Shown here: in pieces, positions 1 to 10,367 of the stretch
Layout of the letters: the number at the start of each line of letters is the position of its first letter
Numbering within the stretch: position 1 is the first letter of the stretch
NCBI GenBank assembly: GCA_012861695.1
Contig: JAAOOA010000278.1
Coordinates: 156,001 to 220,000, forward strand
Direction: 5' to 3'
Source: Trematomus loennbergii
Taxonomy: Eukaryota > Chordata > Actinopteri > Perciformes > Nototheniidae
Length of the DNA: 64,000 nt
Program-made: the position numbers and the translations under genes
Notes under the pieces: generated by a model
Told to the model about the DNA's origin: nothing
The model's input: only the letters and a program-made list of their open reading frames with translations
The model's database searches: none

Positions 1-104
1 ATGCTGACTCGGCGGCGCGCCAGGTGGAGGTGTCAAAATACCTTTCAGGCTGGGCTTCTGGCAGTGCTAAGCGAGCTGATTAAATCCAACAGGCCTTCAA
101 TAAA
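1..104 (+). pseudogene. 3' end of small unidentified gene, unit A (partial)
   Basis: The last coding part and polyadenylation signal (AATAAA, 99-104) of the gene seen whole at 48445-48802. The upstream part lies before the window. Compared with the intact unit C copy, an extra T in the run around position 46 shifts the frame, so this copy would end early. I do not recognise the protein. Confidence 0.5.
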
Positions 105-151
105 AAAATTAAGAAAAACTTGTCGTCGTTGATAAACTGTACAATGACTTG

Positions 152-290
152 TTGGGAGGCGTGTGGTGCAGTGGTCTGGTGCGTTGGTGTTCGGATCAGG
201 GGAGCACAGGTTCAAACCCCACTGCAGTCAGCATGTCGTTGTGTCCCTGGGCAAGACACTTCACCCCAAATTGCCTACACCTGGGACAGT
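152..290 (+). mobile_element. tRNA-derived SINE, unit A
   Basis: The 5' part is tRNA-like: an A-box-like stretch (tggtgcagtgg) and a perfect B box GGTTCAAACCC at 209-219, the internal promoter of RNA polymerase III. It is followed by the block gtccctgggcaagacactt, which is widespread downstream of the tRNA head in fish SINEs. The tRNA part cannot fold as a functional tRNA. A TA microsatellite lies about 100 bp downstream. Confidence 0.8.
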
Positions 291-388
291 TATTTTGTAT
301 TATTGTGATTATATATATGCCACTGTTATTAATACTGACACTTCACTTTGCACTAAGGTGTGTCTGCTGCTGAGCCTACCTATTGTTA

Positions 389-414
389 TTATATATATAT
401 ATATATATATATAT
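389..414. repeat. (TA)n microsatellite
   Basis: About 12 TA units. The homologous tracts in units B and C are shorter. Confidence 0.9.
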
Positions 415-1346
415 GTTTTGATACTACTGACACTTTATTTGATATTGAAAATGTTAACTTCTATTTACATGCATACGACACACCTGGGACAGCGTGATGC
501 TGTTATTGATATTGTCTTGAGTGTGCAATAAAAGAGAACCTACATGGCGATTAAACAGAGCCTGTATCTTACATTTTTCATTACATTTCATGTAACTAAG
601 CTTGCTTATTTCTCCTCTGACACTTTATCTTTACAGTGACCTGTGTAGCATCCTATACATCACATGTAAGTGATTATTCTGATACCATCATGTTTCATCG
701 GTTATAAACTGGCGAAGCTTTATTTATTGTGGCTTTCAAAAAGATAATTTCATTGTATTTCAAAATGGCGTCCATATTATTTATAGAAAGAGAAATGGTT
801 AAGTTTGTTATTACCAGTGTTGTGAGTTCAATATTTTTAATTAATTATAGTAAGGGAACATCTTAGGAGTTAGTGTAGTGAGTTTCAGAGCAGTGTAATA
901 ATTATTTGACCTAAAACTAAATGTTTTTATGAACATGACATGGGGATTTGCTAACTTTTGATTTCCCCCATTTTACACGACACAAATGGAGGCCACTATG
1001 GGCCACAACTAACACGTAGGTTTCTGTAGGGTTCATGGCAGACGGATGCAGTTGCTCTCAGGAGGATATATAATAAAGGTGTGTTAGCTGCTGAGCCTAT
1101 TTAGTGTGCATACGACACACCTGGCACAGTTTATTCATTTCACACGTAGCGTAGCGCGTGCATGTCGTCGTCCAATCCTTTTGTCAATCCTTCTTAACCG
1201 CCTTCGCTTCCGAATCAGCATTGCTATTGCATTTGACTGGTCGACGATCTGTATTTGTGTTTGCTTAAATAACTCAGACGAAGCTCATGTCTGAGGTCGG
1301 AAGGTAAACAGACGCCTCATTTACAGCAAGTGGGCGCGGGAGGTTT
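415..1346. other. No gene seen; shared non-coding segment
   Basis: AT-rich sequence conserved in all three units (22414-23667 and 49099-50022). The only open frames are about 60 codons and unrecognised. Unit B is interrupted here by a LINE fragment. Confidence 0.6.
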
Positions 1347-1470
1347 TTCTTCTTCTTTTTCTCTCGGTTTTTTGGCGGATTGCAACTTTAAGGTGCATAC
1401 CGCCACCTACTGTACTCGCCGTGAAGTTGTTTGCGGCCTGCCAGTAAACCCAAAGCAGAAGAAGAAGAAG
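1347..1470. mobile_element. Small MITE-like element with CTTCTTCTT ends, unit A
   Basis: The left end (ttcttcttcttt...ctcgg) is an imperfect inverted repeat of the right end (ccaaagcagaagaagaagaag). The centre contains the block ggtgcataccgccacctac, a dispersed sequence I have seen in fish DNA. No target duplication is clear. The class is not established. Confidence 0.55.
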
Positions 1471-1614
1471 TGACGTCAGCGGTTCATTTGCCTAATCCAC
1501 CCCCAGGAACTCATTTTGGTGTGAACGCGATCTGCTTTAGTTCATCAGAACTAAAAGAGCTCTCATGAACTAAAGTTCTCATGAACTATTGTGGGAAAAG
1601 TACTTGGTGTGAAC

Positions 1615-1860
1615 GCGCCTATTGACTTCCTCGGACACCGCGTCACCAAGGGCGGTGCAGCACCCCTGCCGGCGAAGGTTGAGACTGTTGCGGCGTTTCC
1701 TCGCCCGCTCACAGCCCGGTCGCTCCGTGAGTTCCTGGGGATGGTGACTTTCTACCACCGTTTCATCGCCCGGGCCGCCCACATTATGCGGCCGCTGTAT
1801 GAGGCTTTGAAGGGTACGACCCCCATCCAGGCGATCGACTGGACGGCGGAAGCTGGAGAA
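1615..1860 (+). pseudogene. Ty3/gypsy-type retrotransposon pol fragment (RT thumb to RNase H start), unit A
   Basis: About 82 codons in one open frame. The order of motifs is that of the region after the RT catalytic core in Ty3/gypsy elements: FLGHRV, then LPAKVE, FPRP, REFLGMV, FYHRFI, RPLYEAL and IDWTAE. The catalytic DD box, gag, protease, integrase and LTRs are missing. The match starts and stops abruptly inside other repeats, so this is a dead fragment carried in every unit. The identification rests on motif recognition, not on a search. Confidence 0.85.
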
Positions 1861-2290
1861 ACGTCCACAAACAGAGCTATGTTTGCTGGGTCTTCAGGGA
1901 GGAGAGGGAGGGGGTCTGTGGAGGTCTGAGGGTCCTCTGAGAGGAGAGGAGGGAAGGAGATGAGGAGGTGAGGAAGGGAGTGAGGAAGGAGGTTCAGTCT
2001 CCTGGATCACGTTAGGTAGGGGTGTCTCTGTGATGGGGTCCTGTGGGGGGGATCCTGGGAAGGGGACGTCTCCTCGGAGGAACTCACCTCGATGGACTCT
2101 CAGGAATCTGAGGTTTCTTCTTCTCCATTGAGACACATCTGTTGGAGGGTAAAAAAAAAGATTTAAAAGAAGGTTTCAACCACAAATCATCATTTTGGTG
2201 TCAATGAAGAGGACGTGTAGTTTTCAGGTTCATAGTTAGTGTGAATGCAGAATAAGGATTTCTATATAAAAGCCCCCCACACCCCACACA
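1861..2290. other. GA-rich non-coding stretch
   Basis: G/A-rich sequence with repeated gaggagg-type motifs, then AT-rich DNA up to the CTA microsatellite. Open frames on the minus strand here are Pro/Ser low-complexity shadows. No gene is recognised. Confidence 0.5.
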
Positions 2291-2392
<102 letters not shown>

Positions 2393-2822
2393 ACAGTAAA
2401 AAACGACTTACTGTACATTCAACTATTAAATCAATCAGCTATCTCAGGACATTGAGGCTATACATTTACAGTGGAGGAAACAAGTATTTAACCTCCTTCA
2501 GATTTTGTAAGTTTACCAACTTATTTTACAACTAAAAGCTCTTTTCAAATGAAGAGCAGGTTGTAACCGAGGCTCTGTGTAGGTCAGAGTCTGAGCGCTG
2601 CTCCTCGTCCTGAATGACTCAGAGTTTGATAAGCCCTCCCTCTTCTTCCTGCTCTCAGACACAGCCAGCTCCACTCTGTGTGTCCTGGTTCCTCCCCTTC
2701 AGATCCACACTGAGGAGGAGGGGTGTAACCAACATGTGGGTAAAGAACAAGAGCTGATAGGCCACATTCACCGCCCACACACATGCTGTTCAGATCACCT
2801 GTCACACTAGTTTCAGCTCTCA

Positions 2823-2832
2823 GGAAGTGAAA
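2823..2832 (+). promoter_or_regulatory. ETS-IRF composite (EICE/ISRE-like) site upstream of TRIM, unit A
   Basis: GGAAGTGAAA matches the EICE consensus GGAANNGAAA bound by ETS/IRF complexes and resembles an interferon-response half-site. It ends 30 bp before the TRIM start codon and is unchanged in all three units. Function is inferred from consensus and position only. Confidence 0.4.
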
Positions 2833-2862
2833 CTCACACACTCGCTGCTACTGAGAGGTGAA

Positions 2863-4511
2863 ATGGCGCAGAAAGGAGTTCAGCTGGAGCGGGAAACCTT
2901 ATCTTGTCCCATCTGTCTGGATCTACTGAAGGATCCGGTGACCACTACCTGTGGACACAGCTACTGCATGAAGTGTATTAAAGGCTTCTGGGACGGAGAG
3001 GATGAGAAGAAGATCCACAGCTGCCCTCAGTGTAGGCAGAGCTTCACACCGAGGCCTGTCCTGCTGAAAACACCATGTTAGCAGCTTTAGTGGAGGAGCT
3101 GAAGAAGACTGGACCCCCACCTGCTCCTGCTGATCTCTGCTATGCTGGAGCTGAAGATGTGGCCTGTGATGTCTGCACTGGGAGGAAACTGAGAGCCTGT
3201 AAGTCCTGTCTGCAGTGTGTGGCCTCTTACTGTGACCAACACCTCCAGCCTCATTATGAATTACCTGTCTTTAAAAAACACAAGCTGGTGGAGCCCTCCA
3301 AGAAGCTCCAGGAGAACATCTGCTCTCGTCACGACGAGGTGATGAAGATGTTCTGCCGCACTGATCAGCAGTGTATCTGTTATCTCTGCTCTGTGGACGA
3401 ACACAAAGGCCACGACACGGTGTCAGCTGCAGCAGAGAGGACTGAGAGGCAGAGAGAGCTGGAGGGGAGTCGACTAAACATCCAGCAGAGAATCCAGGAC
3501 GGAGAGAAGGAGGTGAAGCTGCTTCAGCAGGAGGTGGAGGCCGTCAATGGCTCTGCTGATAAAGCAGTGGAGGACAGTGAGAAGATGTTCACTGAGCTGA
3601 TCCGTCTCATGGAGAAAAGAAGCTCTGATGTGAAGCAGCAGGTCAGATCCCAGCAGAAGAGAGAAGTGAGTCGAGTCAAAGAGCTTCAGGAGAAGCTGGA
3701 GCAGGAGATCTCTGAGCTGAAGAGGAGAGACGCTGAGCTGAAGCTGCTGTCTCACACAGAGGATCACAACCAGTTTCTGCACAGCTACCCCTCACTGTCA
3801 GCCCTCAGTGAACCTACACACTCCTCCAGCATCAACATCCGTCCTCTGAGCTACTTTGAGGACGTGACGGCGGCCCTGTCAGCAGTCAGAGACAAACTAC
3901 AGGACGTCCTGAGAGAGGAATGGACAAACGTCTCACCGACTGAAGTGGAGGTTTTACTGTCAGCAGCAGAGCCCACCACCAGAGCTGGGTTCTTACAATA
4001 TTCACAGGAGATCACTCTGGATCCAAACACAGCACACAACGGCTGTATTATCTGAGGGGAGCAGAAAAGCAACACCATGGAACAACAACAGTCTTATTCT
4101 AGTCACCCAGACAGATTCACTGATTATCTCAGGTCCTGAGTAGAGAGAGTCTGACTGGACGTTGTTACTGGGAGGTGGAGAGAGGGAGGAGTTTATGTAG
4201 CAGTCGCATACAAGAATATCAGCAGAGCAGGGGGGAAGTGTATTTGGACCAATGACAAATCTTGGTCCTTAGATGTGTAACCAAAACAGTTATTCATTTC
4301 GTTACAACAGTATCACACTCCCGTCTCAGGTCCTCTGTCCTCCAGAGTAGGAGTGTACCTGGATCACAGAGCAGGTATTCTGTCCTTCTACAGCGTCTCT
4401 GAAACCATGACTCTCCTCCACAGAGTCAGACCACATTCACTCAGCCGCTACATGCTGGAGTTCGGCTTTATTTAATGATGGAGCACTGCTGAGTTTTGTA
4501 AACTCAAATAG
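2863..4511 (+). pseudogene. TRIM16-like/finTRIM-type E3 ubiquitin ligase, intronless, frameshifted (unit A)
   Basis: The start is ATG in gaaATGgcgcag, followed by [13 protein letters not shown]3HC4 RING follows (CPICLD, CGHSYC, CMKC, CPQC), then two B-boxes (ACDVC...CDQH and ICSRHDE...CYLC...HKGHD). A long coiled coil (about 170 residues of Glu/Lys/Leu heptads) comes next, and then a PRY-SPRY domain whose end reads as FCKLK and stop at 4509-4511. The family has about 550 residues, matching this 1.65-kb single exon. The frame breaks near 3070, where a run of A is one base short between RING and B-box, and repeatedly after about 4030 in PRY-SPRY. The longest uninterrupted frame is 3075-4055. 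In fish such proteins are expected to act as cytoplasmic ubiquitin ligases in innate immunity. The lesions could be decay or homopolymer sequencing errors. Confidence 0.85.
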
Positions 4512-5355
4512 CCTGAAGTCATTGGAGGAACTCTTCTACTTCTTAAACTCACCGTGTGTCCATCAGAGCTGATTGTTCATGTCTTCACTGTGCAGAGATC
4601 AGCTGTCAATCAAACATGATGGGATGTGCTTCAACATCTCTCATGAGTTGTTCTGTAAAGTTGGACTTTCTTCCGGCTCCTTCCTGTCTGTGTAGCCATG
4701 GAGGCTGTCACTGCTCAGGAGGATCCTTGTTCACCTGAACTGATATGTAAACTTTGCTCTAAATATGTGTTGGATATTTCTTTTGATTCATGTTGTTGTT
4801 TCTCTTGTAATGCACGAGTCTTCAGAGAGAAAGCAGCAGAGCTTCTTTTATTCTACACATTTTATTCTGCCACTTTCTAAAACAATAGAGGCATTTATAA
4901 TCACATGTATTATTTACAGATTAAATGTTATTGTTGCCCAAATTAACTACACATGAGTTCCCAGATGGTTATAACACTTATTTCATCATAACATGTTTAT
5001 TTAAAATGATATTACTTACTGTCATGATCATAATCAATAAGTACATCATTCATTATTCTCCTGTAAATAGCTTAGAGTCTTTGCTTGGGAAATAAAATGT
5101 TATTGTTTTGCAGACTAATTGTTGTTGTTGTTGTCCAAATAGAAAGTGGGTACTCTGATGTTTTATAGAACATAACTTATCATGATAATAATCAATAAGG
5201 AAATCATGTATGATTCTGTTTGAAATAGCTGAGATGAAACACATGTATGGTGTGGATAAAGTGAAACTGATCATGAAATCATTGAACAGACTTTACTGAT
5301 GGGATGTGTGATCAAATGAAATGTTTGGATCATTAATAAAGGTTTGTCTTTCAAA
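4512..5355 (+). other. Probable TRIM 3' UTR with AATAAA, unit A
   Basis: Non-coding, moderately AT-rich, and collinear in all units. An AATAAA signal at 5335-5340 is followed by a T-rich stretch and an AAAACAAAAACAGG end, consistent with a polyadenylation site about 830 bp past the TRIM stop. Confidence 0.5.
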
Positions 5356-5755
5356 AACAAAAACAGGATGTTCTTCTTGTGTTATGTCCAAGGTGCCATA
5401 CGAAGCTGATGGAGAACATGTGGAAGTGATCTGAGACTAAATGAAGCTCAGCGCAAGTTCAACCAGGAAGACCGTCTTTACTCATTCATTTACTATTTAC
5501 ATGTTACTACTCTCTCTCCTCTCAATAAGTGATCGGGGGCGTCACTCCCCAGCTTAACCAATCACTTCTTATAACTAAGTACTTTTACTGTAGGCTACTT
5601 ACAGTACGCAGAGTTCTAGGGTATCATGAGTATTTTCTGCTGTTTTATACTATATGTTAGTTTGTTGGTCTGAACACCTTGTTTCTCTTGTGCATTAAGA
5701 ACACTTGTGTTAGGGCATGATTTAACAATGAATAGGTTATATATACAGTATCAAA
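5356..5755. other. No gene seen; contains inverted match to 21661-21695
   Basis: Repeat-like DNA. The stretch at about 5438-5473 (aatgaagctcagcgcaag, then aggaagac) is the reverse complement of sequence near 21661-21695, the start of the segment upstream of the small gene. Confidence 0.45.
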
Positions 5756-5846
5756 TACCACGTACTGTCCGCCCTCCCATGCCACCCTGGCATGACCTCT
5801 TGCCCCCCTTTGCCACCCCATGTAAAATGTTCTAGAACCGCCACTG
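5756..5846 (-). mobile_element. End of a hAT-like DNA transposon (CAGTGGCGG terminus), unit A
   Basis: Read on the minus strand the segment begins CAGTGGCGGTTCTAG and continues with ggggtggcaaaggggggca, typical of fish hAT non-autonomous ends. Only one end is identified. It abuts the CCCTACA-type element directly. Confidence 0.45.
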
Positions 5847-6605
5847 CCCCTACACCCTACCCCTACACCTACCCCTCCGTTTGCGCGGAGGTCCGCCACA
5901 TTAAGTGCTGTTCCAAACCAACGAGTGTGGAGGGGGAGTGGGTTATCAAGCCCTCAAACAGCGAGTCTGCATCGGTGCTGACTGGAGACCACCTGACCGG
6001 TCTCTACCTGACCGGTCTAAGCGCTGTGTGTGTCCGTCAGGAAACACGCTGTTTCAAACAGTTCCAGCAAACATCCACTGATAAACTGCGATGTTAACAA
6101 CCTCATGATAACCTCATATTTTTTAACTTAGGATCTTATATCTGTGTTTAGTCTAGAAAAAGGTAAATGTGTGCATTTTATTATAAAGTTGTGTATATTT
6201 ACAGTTTGCAAAAACTAAGAAGCTTATAAACATCAGGTTTAAAACTAAAAGAGCTTTACAAAAAAGTAACACAGTTAAAGATGTTTGGAGTTTTATTTGA
6301 GTTATTAATTTGTATTTTTTGTCAAAGAGATGCTGATTTGAAACCGTTGTTACGGCATTTCCTGTTTGTGCCGGAGAGAGGGGAGTTTGTCCCAAAGCTT
6401 GCCGCTGTATTTACTCCCTCCATCTGACAGGAGGGAGCCTCGTTGAGCTGAGTGTCTCTCCGTCACGGAGGGGGTGTGTAGGTGTAGTGTGTAGGGGTAG
6501 GGTGTAGGGGTAGTGTGTAGGGGTAGGGTGTAGGGTTAGTGTGTAGGCGTAGTGTGTAGGGGGAGTGTGTAGGGTTAGGGTGTAGGGCGTGGTTTGGGAT
6601 TGGGC
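5847..6605. mobile_element. MITE-like element bounded by inverted CCCTACA repeats, unit A
   Basis: The left side has (CCCTACAC)-type repeats, then cctccgtttgcgcgga. The right side (about 6445-6600) has the reverse: ctccgtcacggaggg, then GTGTAGGGGTAG-type repeats. This forms a 0.75-kb inverted-repeat structure with an AT-rich, non-coding middle. The right repeat is expanded to about 120 bp in unit A only. It looks telomere-like but is irregular (TAGGG mixed with TGTAGGG) and internal. Confidence 0.5.
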
Positions 6606-7225
6606 CTCTATCTGTTTTATTAGGGATTGTACGACAATCATTGTCGTAGGGATGGGAGCTGAATTATGTATTTTAAGCAACACTCTCCAGCATTTTCTAT
6701 ATTTGATTTGGGACTTCTTCTCTTGTTCACAATATAAATGTAGACAGTCATACTCTTGCAGAAAAGGTACTCTACACATCCTTCAACTATAACTCCTCCT
6801 CCTTATGGGTTATCATCTGTGCTCATTTCCTTATTTACTTTTAAGAATAAAGTACATTTTGAAAGTGAAACAGGAGAAGTAGCAGCCGGTGATAACAGTC
6901 ATACATCAACAGTGGTGTTAGGTGGATGTAGAAGTATTAAAATAGCATCTTTACTGCCTGTGTTAGTGTTTCATGATGATTTTTATGTATAAAAGTGTAT
7001 TTTTTGGGAGAAATCACATCTTTTTTTAACCCATTCATGATCACAAAGTTGCACAAAACCGAACCTGAGCATGTGTTTTTTTTCACCTGTTTATGTATGT
7101 GCTTTTAAATGTTCCTCATTATGCCTGTGTCCTCGTTGTGTTGCATGATGGGAGAGGAGCAGTTCATCTGCATCCTGCTGAGGATGAGGAGCCTTTGATA
7201 GCAGGGATGTGAAGGCATTTACAGA

Positions 7226-7228
<3 letters not shown>
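6606..7228. other. No gene seen
   Basis: AT-rich sequence shared by the units. Open frames are under 80 codons and differ between copies through small indels. Unit C has a hAT insertion at the equivalent of position 6840. Confidence 0.5.

Positions 7229-7266
<38 letters not shown>
7229..7266. repeat. Poly-G tract, unit A
   Basis: About 38 uninterrupted G. The equivalent runs are about 18 in unit B and 14 in unit C, so the tract is highly unstable or poorly called. Confidence 0.9.
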
Positions 7267-7719
7267 CTGAGAGAGGGTTTTGTTCTACACCTGTTTGTTT
7301 GAAAGACAAGAGAGTAGGTGAGAATAAAGACGGAGTCGCTTTGACCCTCTGCATGTCACTCAGAGTCATTACAGTCTGCTGTGAGGGGGGGTTTCATTAG
7401 TATCATTGTATCTGTTCTCTTACTTTAAAAAACAACCGTAATTGAGAGAAAATACGTTGACATTTCTACTCAATAACTAAAATACCCTGATTTCCAACCT
7501 GATGAGTCAGACTGGGATCCACCGGTCGTTTGGAGGGCGGCTTCTCTCACGGTTCACCGGTCGTTACGTAACCGCGTACTTTAACTTAACCTCTGAGCGG
7601 GAAGAGTTACGTAACGCTCCTGTTGGCCTGGATTTAATGTGGAACTTTAAAAGGAGCAGAGAGAGGAAAGGTTGGACCGTTAACAAATGTGTGATATTGT
7701 GGAGTCTGCAGGAGAGGGA
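7267..7719. other. No recognised gene; unassigned 81-codon frame
   Basis: A frame from 7502 (MSQTGIHRSFGG...) has a near-identical counterpart in unit C (57103), but in unit B it is shifted by one base. It runs into the downstream minisatellite, so coding is doubtful. The DNA has TACGTAAC motifs. Confidence 0.3.
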
Positions 7720-8290
7720 GAAGTACTCAGATCTTGTTCTTGAGTGAAAGTAGAAGTACTCAGATCTTGCATAGTAAAAGTAGAAGTACTCAGATCTTGT
7801 ATAGTAAAAGTAGAAGTACTCAGATCTTGCATAGTAAAAGTAGAAGTACTCAGATCTTGTATAGTAAAGTAGAAGTACTCAGATCTTGTATAGTAAAAGT
7901 AGAAGTACTCAGATCTTGTATAGTAAAAGTAGAAGTACTCAGATCTTGTATAGTAAAAGTAGAAGTACTCAGATCTTGTACTTGAGTAAAGTAGAAGTAC
8001 TCAGATCTTGCATAGTAAAAGTAGAAGTACTCAGATCTTGTACTTGAGTAAAAGTAGAAGTACTCAGATCTTGTACTTGAGTAAAAGTAGAAGTACTCAG
8101 ATCTTGCTTGAGTAAAAGTAGAAGTACTCAGATCTTGTTCTTGAGTAAAAGTAGAAGTACTCAGATCTTGTACTTGAGTAAAAGTAGAAGTACTCAGATC
8201 TTGTACTTGAGTAAAAGTAGAAGTACTCAGATCTTGTCTTGAGTAAAAGTAGAAGTACTCAGATCTTGTACTTGAGTAAAAGTAGAAGTA
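7720..8290. repeat. Minisatellite, AGTACTCAGATCTTGT core, unit A
   Basis: About 18 units of roughly 29-33 bp with core aagtactcagatcttgt and variable linkers (atagtaaaagtag or acttgagtaaaagtag). This is an expansion inside the end of the transposon-like repeat that follows. Confidence 0.9.
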
Positions 8291-8714
8291 CCAGAGTGTA
8301 GGAATACTCTGTTACAGTAAAAGTCCTGCATTCAAAATGTTCCTCAAGTAAAAGTATAAAGTATTATCATCAAAATATAGTGAAAGTAGCGACAGTAAAA
8401 GTAGTCATTGTGCAGATTGGTCCATTTCAGAATAATATATATGATATGTTTTATAATGATTGATCATGAAAGTGTTCTCAAAGCTGGTAAAGGTGCAGCT
8501 AGTTTGAATGACTTTGTATACTGCAGGGTAGCTTGTGGATTTACTCCAGGTGGAACTAAAGTCTGATTTAACACTTGATTATATTTCACATCATTCATCC
8601 ACATCTGTGAAGTAACTAAAGGTATTAAATACATGTAGTGGAGTAAAGTACAAATTAGCATAACATGGAAATACTCAAGTAAGTATTTGAGTAAATGTAC
8701 TTAGTTACCTCTGG
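8291..8714. mobile_element. Non-autonomous DNA-transposon end (AAGTAAAAGTA type), unit A
   Basis: Repeated gtaaaagta motifs, then gtggagtaaagtac and a terminus at atttgagtaaatgtacttagttacctctgg. This pattern is typical of an abundant fish non-autonomous element (probably hAT) whose termini resemble CAGAGGTNN. The left end is obscured by the minisatellite. Confidence 0.5.
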
Positions 8715-9969
8715 AAGAATGTGTGCGGGCGATGAAGCATGGATGTTGAGTTTCCCTCGGTGTCCTTCTCTGGATCTTCATTAGCATACAAAAGGCTTCA
8801 GAGTGTTTGACATGAGGAAGCATCGGAGCTAACGAGTGTCAAACGGACGGATATTAGACGAGAAGCTTGATCAGAAATACATAAGATTTAAAAATGCTCA
8901 AAGGGTTGATTGTCATGCACCATATCTGCAGCAATCTGAAGTCCCAGGCTCTTCAACATGCACTAATTAAGTGAATAAAGAAACACAATAGTGCCTTAAA
9001 ATAGTGCAAATGAAATAATAATACAAGTTCAATTCAATGATAAGCAGAATAAAAGCTTTTCTCTGTCTCTTGGAATCACTTTCTGTTATTTATATGTTTT
9101 ATGTCCAAAAATAACAAAAAGCAGACGTATATTAAAGATTACACAGGTAAAGAAATGTTTGCAGACTAGTTTAAGAGACACAGAGGTGCAAGTAAACTGC
9201 AGGAATAAGTACAAATACATTAAAAAGATCAAACTGAATGTGAAATAAAAACTGTAGAGTATAATAAATACACAATACTGTAATAATATATAAATATGTA
9301 GATTTTACGATCACAATTCTTTATTTATCCGGGTTAGTTGCTCCTTTTTTAGAATAAAAACCTTAACATAAGAAGTAAAAGTAAGAATATGCAATAGTAT
9401 TAAATAAATATATTTATATACGCATCATTTTATGGAAAGAGATGTGTGTGTTATGAATATTTTTCATTTAATTGTTTATTTGAACCGGGACAGTGCACAT
9501 TAATGAACATTTTAAACAAAATAATGTTTTTAAATGTAAATGAGCCGGATTTTAGCTTTGAGCTAGTTTCCATCCGTAGTCCCGTCACATACAACATTTA
9601 TGAACATAACATTTATATACATGGCAAACAGAAATACATGATATATAAATAGTGCATTAAACACATTTGACTTCAGTTCATTACAATAAGTAGGTTTCTG
9701 TGTCACCGACCCTGCACACGATGACGTGAGATGAGCGAATCAATGAATCAATGAATCGACGTCTGAATCCAAACAGCTGAGTTTAATTGGAGGGAGAATG
9801 AGATCAGACGCATCAGAGAGACTTTACGGGGAATCAGTGACGAGAACAGAGAGAGGGACAGAGAGAGGAGAGGAGGACACATATCACTGTAACACTGCAG
9901 AGAGTATCAGCTGTCAAACTGAGGATGGTTGTTATTCACATTTTTAGTTTGATCAATATGTTATTTATT
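8715..9969. other. No gene seen; AT-rich
   Basis: Non-coding AT-rich DNA, collinear in the three units. A 68-codon frame at 9446-9652 is kept in all units but overlaps a segment (tatttgaaccgggacagtg...) that resembles a dispersed fish repeat. I do not call it a gene. Confidence 0.45.
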
Positions 9970-10335
9970 ATCTGAGGAATACATATTGGTGTATGTAGAG
10001 TGTCAGAAAAAGGTGATGAAAAGTGATATTATAGTATGTAAAAAAACGTCATGGAATTGTATGTCGAAACAAAAATACTATTATATCAGAAAATACCAAA
10101 ATATATGAAAATAAGTCATAGTATAAAAATATCAGAAAAAACTTCATGGTACAGTTTGTAAAAAAAATGTCAAAGTATAGTGTTTCGAAAACATCAAAGA
10201 AAATATCAGAGTACAGTATTACCAAACATTTCTAAAAATAAGAGAACATGAAAAGAAAAAATGAGTTTATCCCAAAAATATATATAGTTCTGGTAAAGCA
10301 TCTCCAAAATATCAGAACAGTACAGTGTGTTTTCA
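9970..10335. repeat. Degenerate tandem repeat (TATCAGAAAA / GTCATAGTAT type)
   Basis: Loosely repeated modules with tatcagaaaa, gtcatagtat and gtaaaaaa motifs, directly before the 11-bp array. Unit B lacks about 80 bp of it (near 39840). Confidence 0.5.
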
Positions 10336-10367
10336 ATGTGATTACCTCCAGAGAAAGGAGCTGCACA

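Noticed and set aside
152..219. Functional tRNA gene
   Set aside because: A and B boxes are present, but acceptor and anticodon stems do not pair and a SINE body follows.
1591..1614. Start of the gypsy fragment as a true protein start
   Set aside because: The upstream codons come from a neighbouring repeat (ttggtgtgaacgcg also occurs near 1519), and there is no methionine start in the family context.
6478..6600. Interstitial telomere-like TAGGG repeats
   Set aside because: The units mix TAGGG, TGTAGGG and TGTGTAGG rather than TTAGGG, and the reverse form lies 0.6 kb away, so they are element ends rather than telomere DNA.
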